A stretch of 5,618 nt of DNA, from assembly GCA_030824255.1 (NCBI GenBank), contig JAVBYB010000121.1, positions 1 through 5,618 of the forward strand, given 5' to 3'. Both the position numbers and the translations under genes were made by a program. The notes below the pieces were generated by a model that searched no databases, was not told the DNA's origin, and was given only the letters and a program-made list of their open reading frames with translations. This DNA is from a bacterium. GTDB lineage: Bacteria; Pseudomonadota; Alphaproteobacteria; Caulobacterales; Hyphomonadaceae. Shown in pieces: positions 5,393-5,618 of this stretch (its first letter is position 1; each line of letters starts with the position of its first letter).

Positions 5393-5618
5393 TTACTGGC
5401 CTGACGGCTCAGGACCAGCCGGCGGAACCGCCGTACCCTCGGCAAGGGCGCGCCACTGCGCTGCGGTAGCTCGAATTTCCGCCGGCGTCGGGTAGGAGCC
5501 ATCAGCAGCCTGCCGGGCTTCCAGCTCATCGGCGGACGTTTTCAGCGTATTCGCCTCGCGCTGCCATTGCCGGAGATTGCCATCGAAGGGACGAACCTCG
5601 GGGATATCGGCGAGCTCC
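5393..5618 (-). CDS. C-terminal fragment of an unrecognised protein (5' end outside the window)
   Basis: A minus-strand frame is open from the right edge (first whole codon at 5617-5615) to a TAA at 5395-5393, giving the last 74 residues of a protein. By my count about two thirds of its codons end in G or C, matching the neighbours, and the other two minus-strand frames look less gene-like (frame 1 stops after about 30 codons). The translation is hydrophilic and probably helical: QWQREANTLKTSADELEARQ (about residues 17-36 of the fragment), then PTPAEIRATAAQWRALAEG (43-61), ending in a Pro/Gly/Ala-rich tail. No cysteine, membrane segment or motif that I recognise is present. It lies 108 bases upstream of the aminotransferase on the same strand, so it could be co-transcribed. 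The function is unknown; a gene being present is likely but not certain. Confidence 0.6.
   Translation of the reverse strand, partial: ELADIPEVRPFDGNLRQWQREANTLKTSADELEARQAADGSYPTPAEIRATAAQWRALAEGTAVPPAGPEPSGQ

Noticed and set aside
115..5454. Four copies of GGCGCGCC (115-122, 1515-1522, 4059-4066, 5447-5454)
   Set aside because: More than a naive expectation, but two lie in complete coding frames and one in the partial gene, all favouring GC-rich codons; there is no regular spacing or shared context.

Overview
The window looks like a stretch of a GC-rich bacterial chromosome, most likely from an alphaproteobacterium. This rests on the strong G/C bias at third codon positions, and on the tight alaC-type aminotransferase / homoserine dehydrogenase pair, which I recall as common in that class. 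I see no mobile element, RNA gene, CRISPR array or phage gene. The content is ordinary chromosomal metabolism plus two predicted lipoproteins.

Layout, left to right: (1) 1-174 holds no supportable gene, only a candidate terminator region for the gene that follows. (2) 175-600, minus strand: a small CHRD-domain lipoprotein. (3) 601-728: a divergent intergenic region that must carry the promoters for genes on both sides. (4) 729-2051, plus strand: a class III omega-amino acid (beta-alanine) : pyruvate aminotransferase. (5) 2057-5284, minus strand: a compact three-gene operon read right to left. It comprises an AlaC/LL-diaminopimelate-type class I aminotransferase, homoserine dehydrogenase (4-bp ATGA overlap) and a lipoprotein D-Ala-D-Ala dipeptidase (4-bp gap). 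(6) 5285-5392: the operon leader. (7) 5393-5618, minus strand: the last 74 codons of an unrecognised gene that runs off the right edge.

Together, homoserine dehydrogenase commits aspartate semialdehyde to threonine and methionine. Its partner aminotransferase works on alanine/pyruvate/glutamate or on the diaminopimelate branch. The dipeptidase frees D-alanine from D-Ala-D-Ala outside the cytoplasm. The convergent beta-alanine transaminase also makes L-alanine from pyruvate. An alanine / aspartate-family / cell-wall-precursor theme is therefore plausible, but it is inference.

I found no clearly new system. The points most worth a second look are the lipoprotein dipeptidase coupled to hom, the G-rich/C9 tract inside the aminotransferase gene, the 5-bp convergent gene junction, and the truncated gene at the right edge.
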